The position numbers and the translations under genes are program-made. A stretch of DNA of 38,659 nt. Origin: Novosphingobium sp. MD-1. GTDB taxonomy: Bacteria; Pseudomonadota; Alphaproteobacteria; Sphingomonadales; Sphingomonadaceae. The stretch covers positions 1 to 38,659 of the forward strand of contig NZ_BBXA01000023.1 of NCBI RefSeq assembly GCF_001014975.1, in the 5' to 3' direction. Below are positions 10,101 to 18,076 of this stretch, piece by piece. Under the pieces are notes generated by a model. It did no database searches. It was not told the DNA's origin and saw only the letters and a program-made list of their open reading frames with translations. How positions within the stretch are numbered: the first letter of the stretch is position 1; each line of letters starts with the position of its first letter.

Positions 10101-11825
10101 CGTCTGTTCGCGCTGCCCCGGTCGAGCTGGGCGGACTATGACTCCGCGTTGATCTCCGAAGGCGGGGGCGTGTTCCCGCGCACGATGAAGGCGATCCCGC
10201 TTTCGCCCCAGGTGCGCGCGGTGCTGGGCGTGGAGGCCGAGGAACTCGATCCCGAGGCGCTGATCGCCGCGATCCTCAAGGCGCCGGCCGATCTGCTGTG
10301 GTTCGGCGGCATCGGCACTTATGTGAAGGCCGCGACCGAGAACAACGCCGATGTGGGCGATCACGCCAACGATGCGTTGCGCGTGAACGGCGCGGACTTG
10401 CGCGTGAAGGTGGTGGGCGAAGGCGCCAACCTGGGCACCACGCAGGCCGGGCGCATCGAGTTCGCGCTTCAGGGTGGCCGCATCAATACCGACTTCATCG
10501 ACAATTCGGCCGGCGTCGATTGTTCGGACAACGAGGTCAACATCAAGATCGCGCTGGCTTCGGCCAAGCGCGCCGCGCGGCTGACCGAGGAGGAGCGCGT
10601 TGCGTTGCTCTCCTCGATGACCGACGAGGTCGCGCATCTGGTGCTGGAGGACAACCGCCTGCAGGCGCTGGCTCTGTCGATCGCGCAGCGCGCAGGCGCG
10701 TCGGCCGTGCCTTCGTTCGCGCGGCTGATGGACGTGCTGGAGGAGGCCGGCGACCTGGATCGCAAGACCGAAGGGCTGGCCAGTGCCGAGGACTTCGCGC
10801 GGCGCGCCACCAGCGGGCAGGGGCTGACCCGGCCCGAGCTCGCCGTGCTGCTGTCCAGCACCAAGCTGGTGCTGCAGCGCGCGCTGGAGGACAGCACGGT
10901 GGTGGATGATCCGGCGCTGGAAGACCAGCTTCTTGCCGCGTTCCCCACGCCGATGCGCGAGCGCTTCCGCGAGGACATCACCGGCCACCGCCTGCGGCGC
11001 GAGATCATCGCCACCAAGCTGGCCAACCGGCTGGTCAACCGGCTGGGTCCGGTCAATCCGTTCGAACTGGTCGAGGAGGAAGGCGTCACGCTGGCGCAGG
11101 TGGCCGCGGCTTTCGCCGCCGCCGAACGCCTGCTCGACCTGCCTGCCACCTGGGCGCTGCTGGACAGCGCGCCGATGGCGGAAGACGTGCGCCTGATGCT
11201 GTTCGAACGCGTGGCGCGGGCACTACGCGGCCATGTCGCGGACCTGCTGCGCGCGGGCAAGGGCGAGGAACGGCCCGGCGTGCTGGTGGCGCGGCTGGCG
11301 GGCGGGGTCGAAGCGCTGACGCGCGATATTGCCGATCTGCTCCACGCCGAGGCGCGCGCGCAATCGCAGCGCATCGCGGCGGAACTGGCCGAAGCGGGGG
11401 CGCCTGCCGACGCGGCGGAGCGCGTGCGCCATCTGACCGACATGGACGGCGGGATCGGGCTTGCCGAACTGGCGGCGGACAGCGGGATCGACGCGGCCGC
11501 GCTGACCCGCGCCTTCACCGACCTGGGCGAGCGGCTGGGGCTGGACTGGGCGCAGCAGGCGGCCAGCCGTCTCAACCCTTCCGATCCGTGGGAGCGCCTG
11601 CTTGCCGCCGGACTGGCCCGCGATTTCCAGCAGATGCGCCTCGATTTCCTGGCGCGCGCGGGCACGGCCGGTCCGGGGGCGGCCGTTGCGGAATGGGCCG
11701 GGCGCAATGCCGCGCCGGTTGCCAGTTTCCGGGCGCTCGTCGCCCGTGCGCAGGCCGCTCCGCTGGTCGGCGCGGCCATGCTGGCGCAGATCGCGGGGCA
11801 GGCGCGGGGGCTGCTCGCGCGGTAG
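7116..11825 (+). CDS. NAD-specific glutamate dehydrogenase, large (180-kDa) class
   Basis: Catalyses reversible oxidative deamination of glutamate to 2-oxoglutarate and ammonium with NAD+, in the cytosol. 1569 residues matches the large class known as gdhB in Pseudomonas and gdhZ in Caulobacter. A long N-terminal regulatory region (about 1-700, ACT-like parts such as RHLRIAVINDDMPFLVDS) precedes the catalytic core. At about 770-825 the core has the substrate-binding stretch ARGGLRWSDRRDDFR and the Lys-containing PTGAKGGFYPKQ. The dinucleotide fold follows (GCGDMSGDVFGNGMLLS, KVVGEGANLGTTQAGR), then a helical C-terminal domain of about 450 residues. The start is ATG 7116 or ATG 7125. It is a single-gene unit; in related bacteria this enzyme is allosterically controlled by amino acids, which cannot be judged here. 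Confidence 0.97.
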   Translation: MTAMATKSAPDVSSSSAATGGPLESALAARFMASLLPGEIGDFDGARLAEAVRFTLATASRRPGAEPAVTIESVGGTSGERHLRIAVINDDMPFLVDSISATITAQGLTIDRLVHPVVAVRRDPEGTLLALPEGEAVGERRESVIYLETERADARQRRELAEALKATLADVHAAVADWPLMQAAMQRDARGLPDQEGAALLRWLADGMLTQLGHVVRHRDGTQTAPLGICRASAAKLLADSSYDRAFAWFDRAGRKDEDAVRAPLVVKANRIANVHRRVPLDLFIVPEVEDGKVVALSVHAGVWTSAALATPPDRVPRMRSQLAALTGKFGFDPGGHAGKSLVHALTALPHDLLISFSDTDIERIATAMMSLVDRPRPRLALVRAPLARHLYAFVWLPRDAQSTAMRMQVQDLLEAAAGAQVLDWSLQVEGSTLALIRFVLDIRDGDADPDEAALDAAVQALVRGWEGAVEAELAKGEEPSRAAAIAARFADAFPVGYRGAYGAGEAARDIRVLRTLGGENAPRRAARLYRQPGESGVRLKLYQREGAIILSDAVPVLENFGFRVLEEVPTPLDKGRLGYIHDFLVAHPADVTPEALLERAEAIETSLAGVLNGAAEDDAFNRLIVATGLSAREANWLRAWFRYLRQGGMTFGIATVVDALKNAPDVTHGLIAAFVARHDPAFAGDRAAATDAAAERIRTGLAGVAAINDDRLLRQFRALVDAMLRTNAFAPAAAEALAFKLDSALVPGLPRPVPWREIFVYSPRVEGIHLRAGPVARGGLRWSDRRDDFRIEILGLMKAQRVKNAVIVPTGAKGGFYPKQLPDPARDRDGWLAEGKASYQVFIRTLLSLTDNIVGGKVVHPKGVVILDGEDPYFVVAADKGTATFSDVANAIAESKDFWLDDAFASGGSKGYDHKAMGITARGAWLSVQRHFLEMGVDVQADPVRVVGCGDMSGDVFGNGMLLSKALKLVAAFDHRHVFLDPDPDAAASWAERSRLFALPRSSWADYDSALISEGGGVFPRTMKAIPLSPQVRAVLGVEAEELDPEALIAAILKAPADLLWFGGIGTYVKAATENNADVGDHANDALRVNGADLRVKVVGEGANLGTTQAGRIEFALQGGRINTDFIDNSAGVDCSDNEVNIKIALASAKRAARLTEEERVALLSSMTDEVAHLVLEDNRLQALALSIAQRAGASAVPSFARLMDVLEEAGDLDRKTEGLASAEDFARRATSGQGLTRPELAVLLSSTKLVLQRALEDSTVVDDPALEDQLLAAFPTPMRERFREDITGHRLRREIIATKLANRLVNRLGPVNPFELVEEEGVTLAQVAAAFAAAERLLDLPATWALLDSAPMAEDVRLMLFERVARALRGHVADLLRAGKGEERPGVLVARLAGGVEALTRDIADLLHAEARAQSQRIAAELAEAGAPADAAERVRHLTDMDGGIGLAELAADSGIDAAALTRAFTDLGERLGLDWAQQAASRLNPSDPWERLLAAGLARDFQQMRLDFLARAGTAGPGAAVAEWAGRNAAPVASFRALVARAQAAPLVGAAMLAQIAGQARGLLAR

Positions 11826-11837
11826 GCGTTCGGAGGA

Positions 11838-11863
11838 CCACGGCGGCGGGCCACGGCGGCGGG
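11838..11863. repeat. Tandem 13-bp repeat
   Basis: Two exact tandem copies of a 13-bp GC-rich unit (11838-11850 and 11851-11863), followed by a partial third, 12 bp after the glutamate dehydrogenase stop. It probably arose by slippage. No function is apparent. Confidence 0.7.
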
Positions 11864-11966
11864 CCACTGCGACGGAAGACTGCGCAAATGGGGCCAAGTT
11901 TGCGCCGGAGTGGTTGACGCGGCCGGTCTTTTCCCCAAATCCCGCCGGGCAATCGGGAGGATTCGG

Positions 11967-13193
11967 ATGGATCAGGCAGACGTCGTCATTGTTGGTGCGG
12001 GTCATGGCGGGGCGCAGGCCGCGATCGCGCTGCGCCAGAACGGGTTCGAAGGCACGATTCTGATGATCGGGCGCGAGCCCGAGCCGCCCTACGAGCGTCC
12101 GCCGCTGTCCAAGGAATACCTTGCCCGCGAAAAGACCTTCGAGCGTCTCTATATCCGGCCGGCGCAGTTCTGGGACGACAAGGCCGTCACGCTGATGCTG
12201 GGCCACGAAGTGACGGCGGTCGATCCCGCCGCGAAAGTCCTGAAGCTCGCCTCTGGCGATGCGGTCGGCTACGGCACGCTGATCTGGGCCGCCGGCGGCG
12301 ATCCGCGCCGCCTGTCGTGCAGCGGCGCCGATCTGGCGGGCGTCCACGCGGTCCGCACGCGCGAGGACGTGGACCGGCTGATGGGCGAGCTCGATGCCGG
12401 TGCGCGCCGCGCGGTGGTGATCGGCGGCGGCTATATCGGGCTGGAAGCGGCGGCGGTGCTGACCAAGCTCGATTGCCATGTCACGCTGCTGGAAGCGCTG
12501 CCGCGCGTGCTGGCGCGCGTGGCGGGCGAGGCGCTTTCGGAATTCTACCAGAACGAGCACCGCGCGCACGGCGTGGATCTGCGCACGGGCGTGGCTGTCG
12601 ATTGCCTGGAAGGCGACGGGACCAAGGTGACCGGCGTGAAGCTGGCCGATGGCACCGTGCTGCCGGCGGGCCTCGTCATCGTCGGCATCGGCATCATCCC
12701 CTCGGTCGGTCCGCTGCTGGCGGCGGGCGCGGCCGGCGGCAACGGCGTGGACGTCGACGAATTCTGCCGCACCTCGCTGCCCGATGTCTATGCGATCGGC
12801 GATTGCGCGGCCCACGCCAACGGTTTCGCGGAAGGCGCGGTGATCCGCCTCGAATCCGTGCAGAACGCCAACGACATGGCGACGACGGCGGTGAAGTCGA
12901 TTCTCGGCGACCCGCAGCCTTACAAGGCGACGCCGTGGTTCTGGTCGAATCAGTACGACCTGCGGCTCCAGACCGTGGGCCTTTCCGCCGGTCACGATGC
13001 TACCGTGCTGCGCGGCGATCCTGCCACGCGCAGCTTCTCGGTGATCTACCTCAAGCAGGGCCGCATCGTCGCGCTCGATTGCGTGAACATGGTCAAGGAC
13101 TACGTGCAGGGCCGCAAGCTGGTGGAAGCCCGCGCCGAAATCGCGCCCGACCGGCTGGCTGACGCCGGCACGCCGCTCAAGGAACTGGCATAA
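11967..13193 (+). CDS. FAD-dependent ferredoxin reductase, putidaredoxin-reductase (CamA/ArR) type
   Basis: 408 residues. It passes electrons from NADH to a [2Fe-2S] ferredoxin that serves a class I P450 or an oxygenase. FAD-binding motif VGAGHGG at residues 8-14; [12 protein letters not shown] as in putidaredoxin reductase; NAD-binding [10 protein letters not shown] at about 153-162; the second FAD motif [11 protein letters not shown]; and the C-terminal [16 protein letters not shown] with the late TPLKEL, all shared with CamA. The start at ATG 11967 is set by GGGAGG at 11955-11960 just upstream; the frame stays open for 19 more codons. A CYP153 P450 lies 3.4 kb downstream on the same strand. 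No ferredoxin gene is in the window. The 3' end overlaps that of queG by 17 bp. Confidence 0.92.
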   Translation: MDQADVVIVGAGHGGAQAAIALRQNGFEGTILMIGREPEPPYERPPLSKEYLAREKTFERLYIRPAQFWDDKAVTLMLGHEVTAVDPAAKVLKLASGDAVGYGTLIWAAGGDPRRLSCSGADLAGVHAVRTREDVDRLMGELDAGARRAVVIGGGYIGLEAAAVLTKLDCHVTLLEALPRVLARVAGEALSEFYQNEHRAHGVDLRTGVAVDCLEGDGTKVTGVKLADGTVLPAGLVIVGIGIIPSVGPLLAAGAAGGNGVDVDEFCRTSLPDVYAIGDCAAHANGFAEGAVIRLESVQNANDMATTAVKSILGDPQPYKATPWFWSNQYDLRLQTVGLSAGHDATVLRGDPATRSFSVIYLKQGRIVALDCVNMVKDYVQGRKLVEARAEIAPDRLADAGTPLKELA

Positions 13194-14244
13194 CCGATAC
13201 GAGGCGGTCGAGCGCCCAGCTCGCCGCCTCGGCCACCACCGGGTCGGGATCGTTGACCAGCGCGGCCACCGGGCCGAACAGGGCCACGTCGCCGCTGTTG
13301 CCCGCCGCGATCAGGCAATTGCGCACGAAACGGTCGCGCCCGATCCGCTTGATCGGCGATCCCGCGAACAGGCGGCGGAATCCCGCATCGTCCAGCGTCA
13401 GCAGATCGGCCAGGCGCGGCGCGGCCAGTTCGGCGCGCGGCAGGAACGCGCGGTTGGCGGAGGCGGCCTGCGCGAAGCTGTTCCACGGGCAGGCGGCCAG
13501 GCAATCGTCGCAGCCGTAGATGCGGTTGCCGATGCCTGCGCGCAGGTCGTGCGGGATCGGCCCTTTGTGCTCGATCGTCAGGTAGGACACGCAGCGCCGC
13601 GCATCGAGCCGGTAGGGCACGGGGAAGGCCTGCGTCGGGCAGGCGTCCTGGCAGGCGCGGCACGATCCGCAGCGGTCGGCGTGGGGCGCATCGGCCGGCA
13701 GATCGAGCGTGGTGTAGATCGCGCCCAGAAACAGCCACGAACCATGGCGACGGCTGACGAGGTTGGTGTGCTTGCCCTGCCAGCCGATACCGGCGGCCTC
13801 GCCCAGCGGCTTTTCCATGACCGGCGCGGTATCGACGAAGACTTTCACTTCCGCGCCGGGGGCTTCGGCCACCAGCCAGCGCGCCAGTCCTTTCAGCGCC
13901 TTCTTCACCGTATCGTGGTAATCGCCACCCTGCGCATAGACCGAAATGCGCGCGCGCTCCGGGTGGTCCGCCAGCGCCAGCGGATCGGCCGCCGGGGCAT
14001 AGCTCATCCCCAGCGCGATCACGCTGCGCGCCGCCGGCCACAGCGATTGAGGGCCGCGCCGGTGATCGAGGCGGGTTTCCATCCACTCCATCGTGCCGTG
14101 GCAGCCATCGGCCAGCCATTGCTCCAGGCGGCGCGCGCGCAAGGGGTCGTCGGTGGCCGGGGCGATGCCCGTGGCCGCGAAGCCGATCCGGGCGGCTTCG
14201 GCGCGCAGCCGTTGCACCAGCAGGATTGCATCGGTGTTAACCAT
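13177..14244 (-). CDS. queG: Epoxyqueuosine reductase
   Basis: Final step of queuosine biosynthesis: a cobalamin- and 2x[4Fe-4S]-dependent reductase converts epoxyqueuosine to queuosine in tRNA anticodons, in the cytosol. 355 residues, typical. Visible: the catalytic Asp in [13 protein letters not shown] (D138); the first cluster motif C192-x2-C195-x2-C198-x3-C202 ([12 protein letters not shown]); and C218 plus C245-x2-C248-x3-C252 (CDDCLAACP). A C-terminal HEAT-like helical tail ends in [12 protein letters not shown]. The ATG at 14244 gives a full N-terminal domain. It converges on the ferredoxin reductase with a 17-bp 3' overlap and diverges from the ABC exporter across 46 bp. Confidence 0.96.
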   Translation of the reverse strand: MVNTDAILLVQRLRAEAARIGFAATGIAPATDDPLRARRLEQWLADGCHGTMEWMETRLDHRRGPQSLWPAARSVIALGMSYAPAADPLALADHPERARISVYAQGGDYHDTVKKALKGLARWLVAEAPGAEVKVFVDTAPVMEKPLGEAAGIGWQGKHTNLVSRRHGSWLFLGAIYTTLDLPADAPHADRCGSCRACQDACPTQAFPVPYRLDARRCVSYLTIEHKGPIPHDLRAGIGNRIYGCDDCLAACPWNSFAQAASANRAFLPRAELAAPRLADLLTLDDAGFRRLFAGSPIKRIGRDRFVRNCLIAAGNSGDVALFGPVAALVNDPDPVVAEAASWALDRLVSVMPVP

Positions 14245-14290
14245 GCTTGCTGTCCCGCTCGTTCATCGCTTAGCGTCTAGGCCACGTCGC

Positions 14291-15286
14291 ATGCGGATGG
14301 AGCTAGGCGAATGGCCCGTGGCGGGCAATGAGGTTGACGCCTCGGGCGTGGAACTGGCGATCGAGGCGCGCGGACTGGTCAAGCGGTTCGATGGCTTTAC
14401 CGCCGTGGACGGCGTGGACATTTCCGTGCCGAAAGGCGCGATCTACGGCATTCTCGGGCCGAACGGCGCGGGCAAGACCACCACGCTGCGGATGCTGCTG
14501 GGCATCATCGATCCCGACGCCGGCTATCGCCGCGTGCTGGGCTGCGATCATCCCACCGATGCCGCGCGGCGAATCGGCTATCTGCCCGAGGAGCGCGGCC
14601 TCTATCCCGCGATGAAGGCGACCGAGGCGATCGCGTTCCTGGCCTCGCTGCGCGGCGTGCCGCTGAAGGAGGGGCGCCGGCGCGGGCGCGAACTGCTGGA
14701 AGCGCACGGGCTAGGCTATGCCGCCGATCGCACAATCCGCCAGCTGTCCAAGGGCATGGCGCAGCAGGTGCAACTGCTCGGCACGCTGGTCCACGATCCC
14801 GATCTGGTGGTGTTCGACGAGCCGTTCTCCGGCCTCGACGCGCTCAACCAGGGCAAGCTCGAACGCATGATGCGCGGGCTGGCGGAACGCGGCAAGACGG
14901 TGATCTTTTCCACTCACGTCATCGCCCATGCCGAACGCCTGTGCGATCAGGTGGCGATCATCGCCGGCGGCAAGGTGCCGTTCGCCGGCCCTGTCGATGT
15001 CGCGCGCGACCGGCTGGCGCCGCAGGTGCGGCTGGAAACCCGCGCGCAGGACGGGCCGTGGCGCGCCGCCCTGCCGGCCGATGCGCGGCACGAGGGCGCA
15101 TTCTGGTATTTCACGCTGCCGGCCAGCGGGGTCGAACCGCTGCTGCGCGCGTTGATCGAAGGCGATGCGGGCATTCTCAGCCTGTCGATCGAGCGGGCCG
15201 GCCTGCACGATGCCTTCGTCGCCATTGCCGGCGAGGCCGCCGCGCGGGCGCTGGAACAGGACAAGGAAGAGGAACGCCGCCGATGA
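14291..15286 (+). CDS. ABC transporter ATP-binding protein (NatA-like exporter ATPase)
   Basis: 331 residues. ATPase of an ABC-2 type exporter at the cytoplasmic face of the inner membrane. Walker A GPNGAGKTT (56-64), Q-loop region YLPEERGLYP, ABC signature LSKGMAQQ (152-159), Walker B DLVVFDEP (171-178), and the switch His in STHVIAHAE. After about residue 240 there is an extra C-terminal domain of the DUF4162 type, common in NatA/YhaQ-like proteins. The signature has SKGM in place of SGGQ, which is usual in this group. Start: ATG 14291 or ATG 14297; the frame has no better start. The TGA overlaps the ATG of the permease gene (ATGA at 15283-15286), so the pair is translationally coupled. Confidence 0.93.
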   Translation: MRMELGEWPVAGNEVDASGVELAIEARGLVKRFDGFTAVDGVDISVPKGAIYGILGPNGAGKTTTLRMLLGIIDPDAGYRRVLGCDHPTDAARRIGYLPEERGLYPAMKATEAIAFLASLRGVPLKEGRRRGRELLEAHGLGYAADRTIRQLSKGMAQQVQLLGTLVHDPDLVVFDEPFSGLDALNQGKLERMMRGLAERGKTVIFSTHVIAHAERLCDQVAIIAGGKVPFAGPVDVARDRLAPQVRLETRAQDGPWRAALPADARHEGAFWYFTLPASGVEPLLRALIEGDAGILSLSIERAGLHDAFVAIAGEAAARALEQDKEEERRR

Positions 15287-16533
15287 TGGCAGAAAAGGTG
15301 CGCGCGGCCTTCGTCGTCGCCCGTCGCGATTTCACCGCGGTGATCTTCTCCAAGACGTTCCTGCTGTTCCTGCTGGGGCCGCTGTTCCCGATCGTGATCG
15401 GCGTGATGGCCGGCAGCATCGGCGCGCAAGTGCAGAAGGATCTCGATCGTCCCGAAATCGGCGTGGCGATGGAAGGCGTGCAGGGGCAGGCGCTGATCGC
15501 CGCGCGCAACGCGATGGCCGATCGCATGGCCGGTGGCGTGCCCGATTTCGTGGAGCTGAAGCGGCTTGTGCCCGGCGAGCGCTTCGATGGCCGCGCCGCG
15601 CTGCGCCAGGGGCCGGACCGGCTCGCGGCCGTGGTGACCGGCACGCTGGAACACCCTGTGCTGACCGGCACGCCGGAGCGCGTCGACATGTGGCAGGGCA
15701 TTGTCTCCACCTTCGCGGCGCGCGCGCGCGAAACGCATCCCGGCACGTTCCCGGCGGTGCAGGCCGAAGTCGTGGCGACCAGCGCCGACCAGACGCGCAA
15801 CGGCCAGGTCGCGACCGCGCAGGCCGGGCAGACGCTGCTGTTCCTGCTGACGATGCTGCTGGCGGGCATGGTCCTGTCCAACCTCGTTGAGGAAAAGAGC
15901 AACAAGATCATCGAGGTGCTGGCGGCGGCGATCCCGATGGATTCGCTGTTCCTGGGCAAGCTGTTCGCGATGCTGGCGTTCAGCCTTGTCGGCATCGCGG
16001 TGTGGGGCATGGCCGGCGGCGTGCTGGTGCTGAGCGGGGCAAGGCATCTGCCGCTGCTGGCGACGCCGGCGGTTGGCTGGGCGGTGTTCCTGCTGCTGGG
16101 CTTCCTCTACTTCGCGATGGCCTATCTGCTGCTGGGATCGGTGTTTCTGACCATCGGCGGCATGGCCAGCACCGTGCGCGAGGTGCAGACGCTGTCGATG
16201 CCCGTCACGATGATGCAGCTGATGGTGTTCTTCTTCGCCAGCTATGCGCTGGCCCATCCCGGCAGCGCGATCGAATGGAGCGCGGTGGTCTTCCCGCTCA
16301 GTTCGCCTTTCGCCATGCTGGCGCGGGCGGCGCAAGGGCCGGCGCTGTGGCCGCATCTGGTGGCGCTCGCCTGGCAGGGCGCGTGGGTGCTGGCGATCGT
16401 GCGCATGGGCGCGCGGCTGTTCCGGCGCAACGTGATGAAATCGGGCGGCGCGCGCAAGGGCGGCAGGCTGTTTTCCAGGCTGTTCGCGCGGGTTGCGACG
16501 AAGCGTGAGGCACCGGTGACGAACGCTTATTGA
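15283..16533 (+). CDS. ABC-2 type permease (NatB/YhaP-like)
   Basis: 416 residues. One membrane span near the N-terminus (TFLLFLLGPLFPIVIGVMAG, about 22-41) is followed by a periplasmic domain of about 150 residues, then about five spans from residue 185 on. The junction LVEEKSNKIIEVLAAAIPMDSL, directly after the second span, is the conserved coupling helix of NatB-type permeases. The C-terminus is short, basic and cytoplasmic. With the ATPase encoded just upstream it forms an exporter; relatives export Na+, drugs or lipids, but the substrate here cannot be inferred. An alternative ATG lies one codon later at 15286. Its TGA (16531-16533) lies inside the predicted -35 box of the P450 promoter. 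Confidence 0.9.
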   Translation: MMAEKVRAAFVVARRDFTAVIFSKTFLLFLLGPLFPIVIGVMAGSIGAQVQKDLDRPEIGVAMEGVQGQALIAARNAMADRMAGGVPDFVELKRLVPGERFDGRAALRQGPDRLAAVVTGTLEHPVLTGTPERVDMWQGIVSTFAARARETHPGTFPAVQAEVVATSADQTRNGQVATAQAGQTLLFLLTMLLAGMVLSNLVEEKSNKIIEVLAAAIPMDSLFLGKLFAMLAFSLVGIAVWGMAGGVLVLSGARHLPLLATPAVGWAVFLLLGFLYFAMAYLLLGSVFLTIGGMASTVREVQTLSMPVTMMQLMVFFFASYALAHPGSAIEWSAVVFPLSSPFAMLARAAQGPALWPHLVALAWQGAWVLAIVRMGARLFRRNVMKSGGARKGGRLFSRLFARVATKREAPVTNAY

Positions 16534-16558
16534 CACGAGTGTAGGTTGCAGGGATAGT
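16530..16558 (+). promoter_or_regulatory. Predicted sigma-70 type promoter for the P450 gene
   Basis: A perfect TTGACA (16530-16535), a 17-bp spacer and GATAGT (16553-16558, 4 of 6 to the -10 consensus) lie 49 bp before the P450 start. The -35 box contains the TGA stop of the ABC permease. This suggests that the P450 is a separate transcription unit, although read-through from the exporter genes remains possible. Confidence 0.5.
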
Positions 16559-16606
16559 ACCGTTGCGCAGAGTCCCGTTCGGAAGGGACCGCAACGGAGG
16601 ATTGCC

Positions 16607-17941
16607 ATGGCTACCCAGCTCGCGCCCGAAGCGCCGTTCACCTATCGCCGTTCGCCCACCGTGGAAGAAGCGCACCGCGCATGGCAGCGTGAACACCCGC
16701 TGGAACGGCCGGTGCATACCGATCCCTGGGACGTCAGCCGGTCCGACATCTATACCGAGGACCGCTGGCAGCCGATCTTCGCGGAGATGCGCGCCAAGGC
16801 CCCGGTCAACAAGGTAACCGGCACGCCCTATGGCGATTACTGGAACGTGGTGTCGCACAAGGCGATCAGCCACGTCGAATCGCTGCCGGAACTGTTCTCC
16901 TCGTCGTGGCAGCACGGCGGCATCACCATCGGCGATCCGCCGGCCGATATCGATCCGGCGAAGCTTGCCGAGCGGCAGATGCCGATGTTCATCGCGATGG
17001 ACCGGCCGGAACACACCGGGCAGCGCCGCACGGTCGCGCCCGCATTCACGCCCGCCGAAATGGTGCGGATGGAGACGGAGATCCGCCAGCGCACCGCCAG
17101 CGTGCTCGATACGCTGCCGATCGGCGAGAAATTCGACTGGGTGGACAAGGTCTCGATCGAGCTGACCACCGGGATGCTGGCGATCCTGTTCGGCTTCCCG
17201 TGGGACGACCGCCGCCTGCTGACGTTCTGGTCGGACTGGGCGGGCGATCTCGAAATCGCGCTGGCGAAGGGCATGGAAGACATGCGCTTCGATATCCTGC
17301 GCGAGATGGCGCACTACTTCCAGCGCCTGTGGATGGAGCGCGTCAACGCCGAGCCGACGCCCGACCTGATCTCGATGATGATCCATTCCGAGGCGATGAA
17401 GCACATGAGCCCGCAGGAGTTCATGGGCAATCTTGTGCTGCTGATCGTGGGCGGCAACGATACCACGCGCAACACCATGTCGGGCATCGTCCACGCGCTC
17501 GACCAGTTCCCCGATCAGCGCGATATCCTGGAAAAGGACCCGTCGATCATCCCCAACGCGGTGCAGGAATGCATCCGCTTCGTCACTCCGCTGGCGCACA
17601 TGCGCCGCACCGCCACCGCCGATGCCGAACTGTTCGGGCACGAGGTGAAGGCGGGTGACAAGGTGGTGATGTGGTACATCTCCGCCAACCGCGACGAGAC
17701 GGTGTTCGAGAACCCGGACAAGCTGATCGTCACGCGCGAGAATGCCCGCCGCCACCTGGCGTTCGGTTATGGCATCCACCGCTGCGTGGGCGCGCGCCTG
17801 GCCGAGCTGCAACTGCGCATCCTGCTGGAGGAAATGCACAAGCGGCGCCTGCGCGTCCATGTTGCCGGCGCGGTCGAACGCGTGCGCGCGAACTTCGTCC
17901 ATGGCTTCCGCCGCATGGAAGTGGAAGTCGAACGCTGGTGA
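16607..17941 (+). CDS. Cytochrome P450, CYP153 family (alkane/fatty acid terminal hydroxylase type)
   Basis: 444 residues, soluble bacterial class I P450; CYP153 enzymes hydroxylate the terminal carbon of alkanes, alcohols or fatty acids using ferredoxin and ferredoxin reductase. Family marks: PWDVSRSDIYTEDRWQPIF; HGGITIGD; MFIAMDRPEHTGQRRTVAPAF; ELTTGMLAILFGFPWDDR; I-helix LLIVGGNDTTRNTMSG (about 275-290); K-helix ExxR (about 321-324) followed by TPLAHMRRTA; and the heme loop FGYGIHRCVGARLAE with the axial ligand C393. A strong Shine-Dalgarno (GGAGG, about 16596-16600) precedes ATG 16607. A CamA-type reductase gene lies upstream at 11967. Whether alkanes are the real substrate is not shown; CYP153C-type members from Novosphingobium also accept other hydrocarbons. 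Confidence 0.93.
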   Translation: MATQLAPEAPFTYRRSPTVEEAHRAWQREHPLERPVHTDPWDVSRSDIYTEDRWQPIFAEMRAKAPVNKVTGTPYGDYWNVVSHKAISHVESLPELFSSSWQHGGITIGDPPADIDPAKLAERQMPMFIAMDRPEHTGQRRTVAPAFTPAEMVRMETEIRQRTASVLDTLPIGEKFDWVDKVSIELTTGMLAILFGFPWDDRRLLTFWSDWAGDLEIALAKGMEDMRFDILREMAHYFQRLWMERVNAEPTPDLISMMIHSEAMKHMSPQEFMGNLVLLIVGGNDTTRNTMSGIVHALDQFPDQRDILEKDPSIIPNAVQECIRFVTPLAHMRRTATADAELFGHEVKAGDKVVMWYISANRDETVFENPDKLIVTRENARRHLAFGYGIHRCVGARLAELQLRILLEEMHKRRLRVHVAGAVERVRANFVHGFRRMEVEVERW

Positions 17942-17943
17942 AA

Positions 17944-17961
17944 GTGTGATCGCGCTCACGC
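17944..17961. promoter_or_regulatory. CRP/FNR-type palindrome
   Basis: TGTGA-N6-TCACG (17945-17960) differs from the CRP consensus TGTGA-N6-TCACA at one position. It lies 4 bp after the P450 stop and about 115 bp before msrB. It may be an operator for msrB or for an unannotated transcript; a chance match is possible. Confidence 0.4.
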
Positions 17962-18076
17962 GCGGTTCATCTGGCGCGGGTTAGAAGGCGTGCGTTCCGC
18001 CGGGGCGCGCGCCTACCCTGCCCCCCCTCTGGTGCCCCCGGCGGAACGAGCTTTCCCAAAGCTGCGGAACCCAACC

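Noticed and set aside
7713..10988. A 1091-codon open frame antisense to the glutamate dehydrogenase gene
   Set aside because: It is a GC-driven shadow: composition is His/Arg/Gln-rich with no recognisable domain, and the opposite strand carries a full conserved enzyme.
14237..14244. TTAACCAT octamer (CtrA-like half-site) at the queG start
   Set aside because: It is part of the queG coding sequence (Met-Val-Asn codons) and has no second half-site.
18049..18063. 6-bp hairpin with a CCC loop just before the msrB start
   Set aside because: Too short and isolated to support an RNA element without conservation data.
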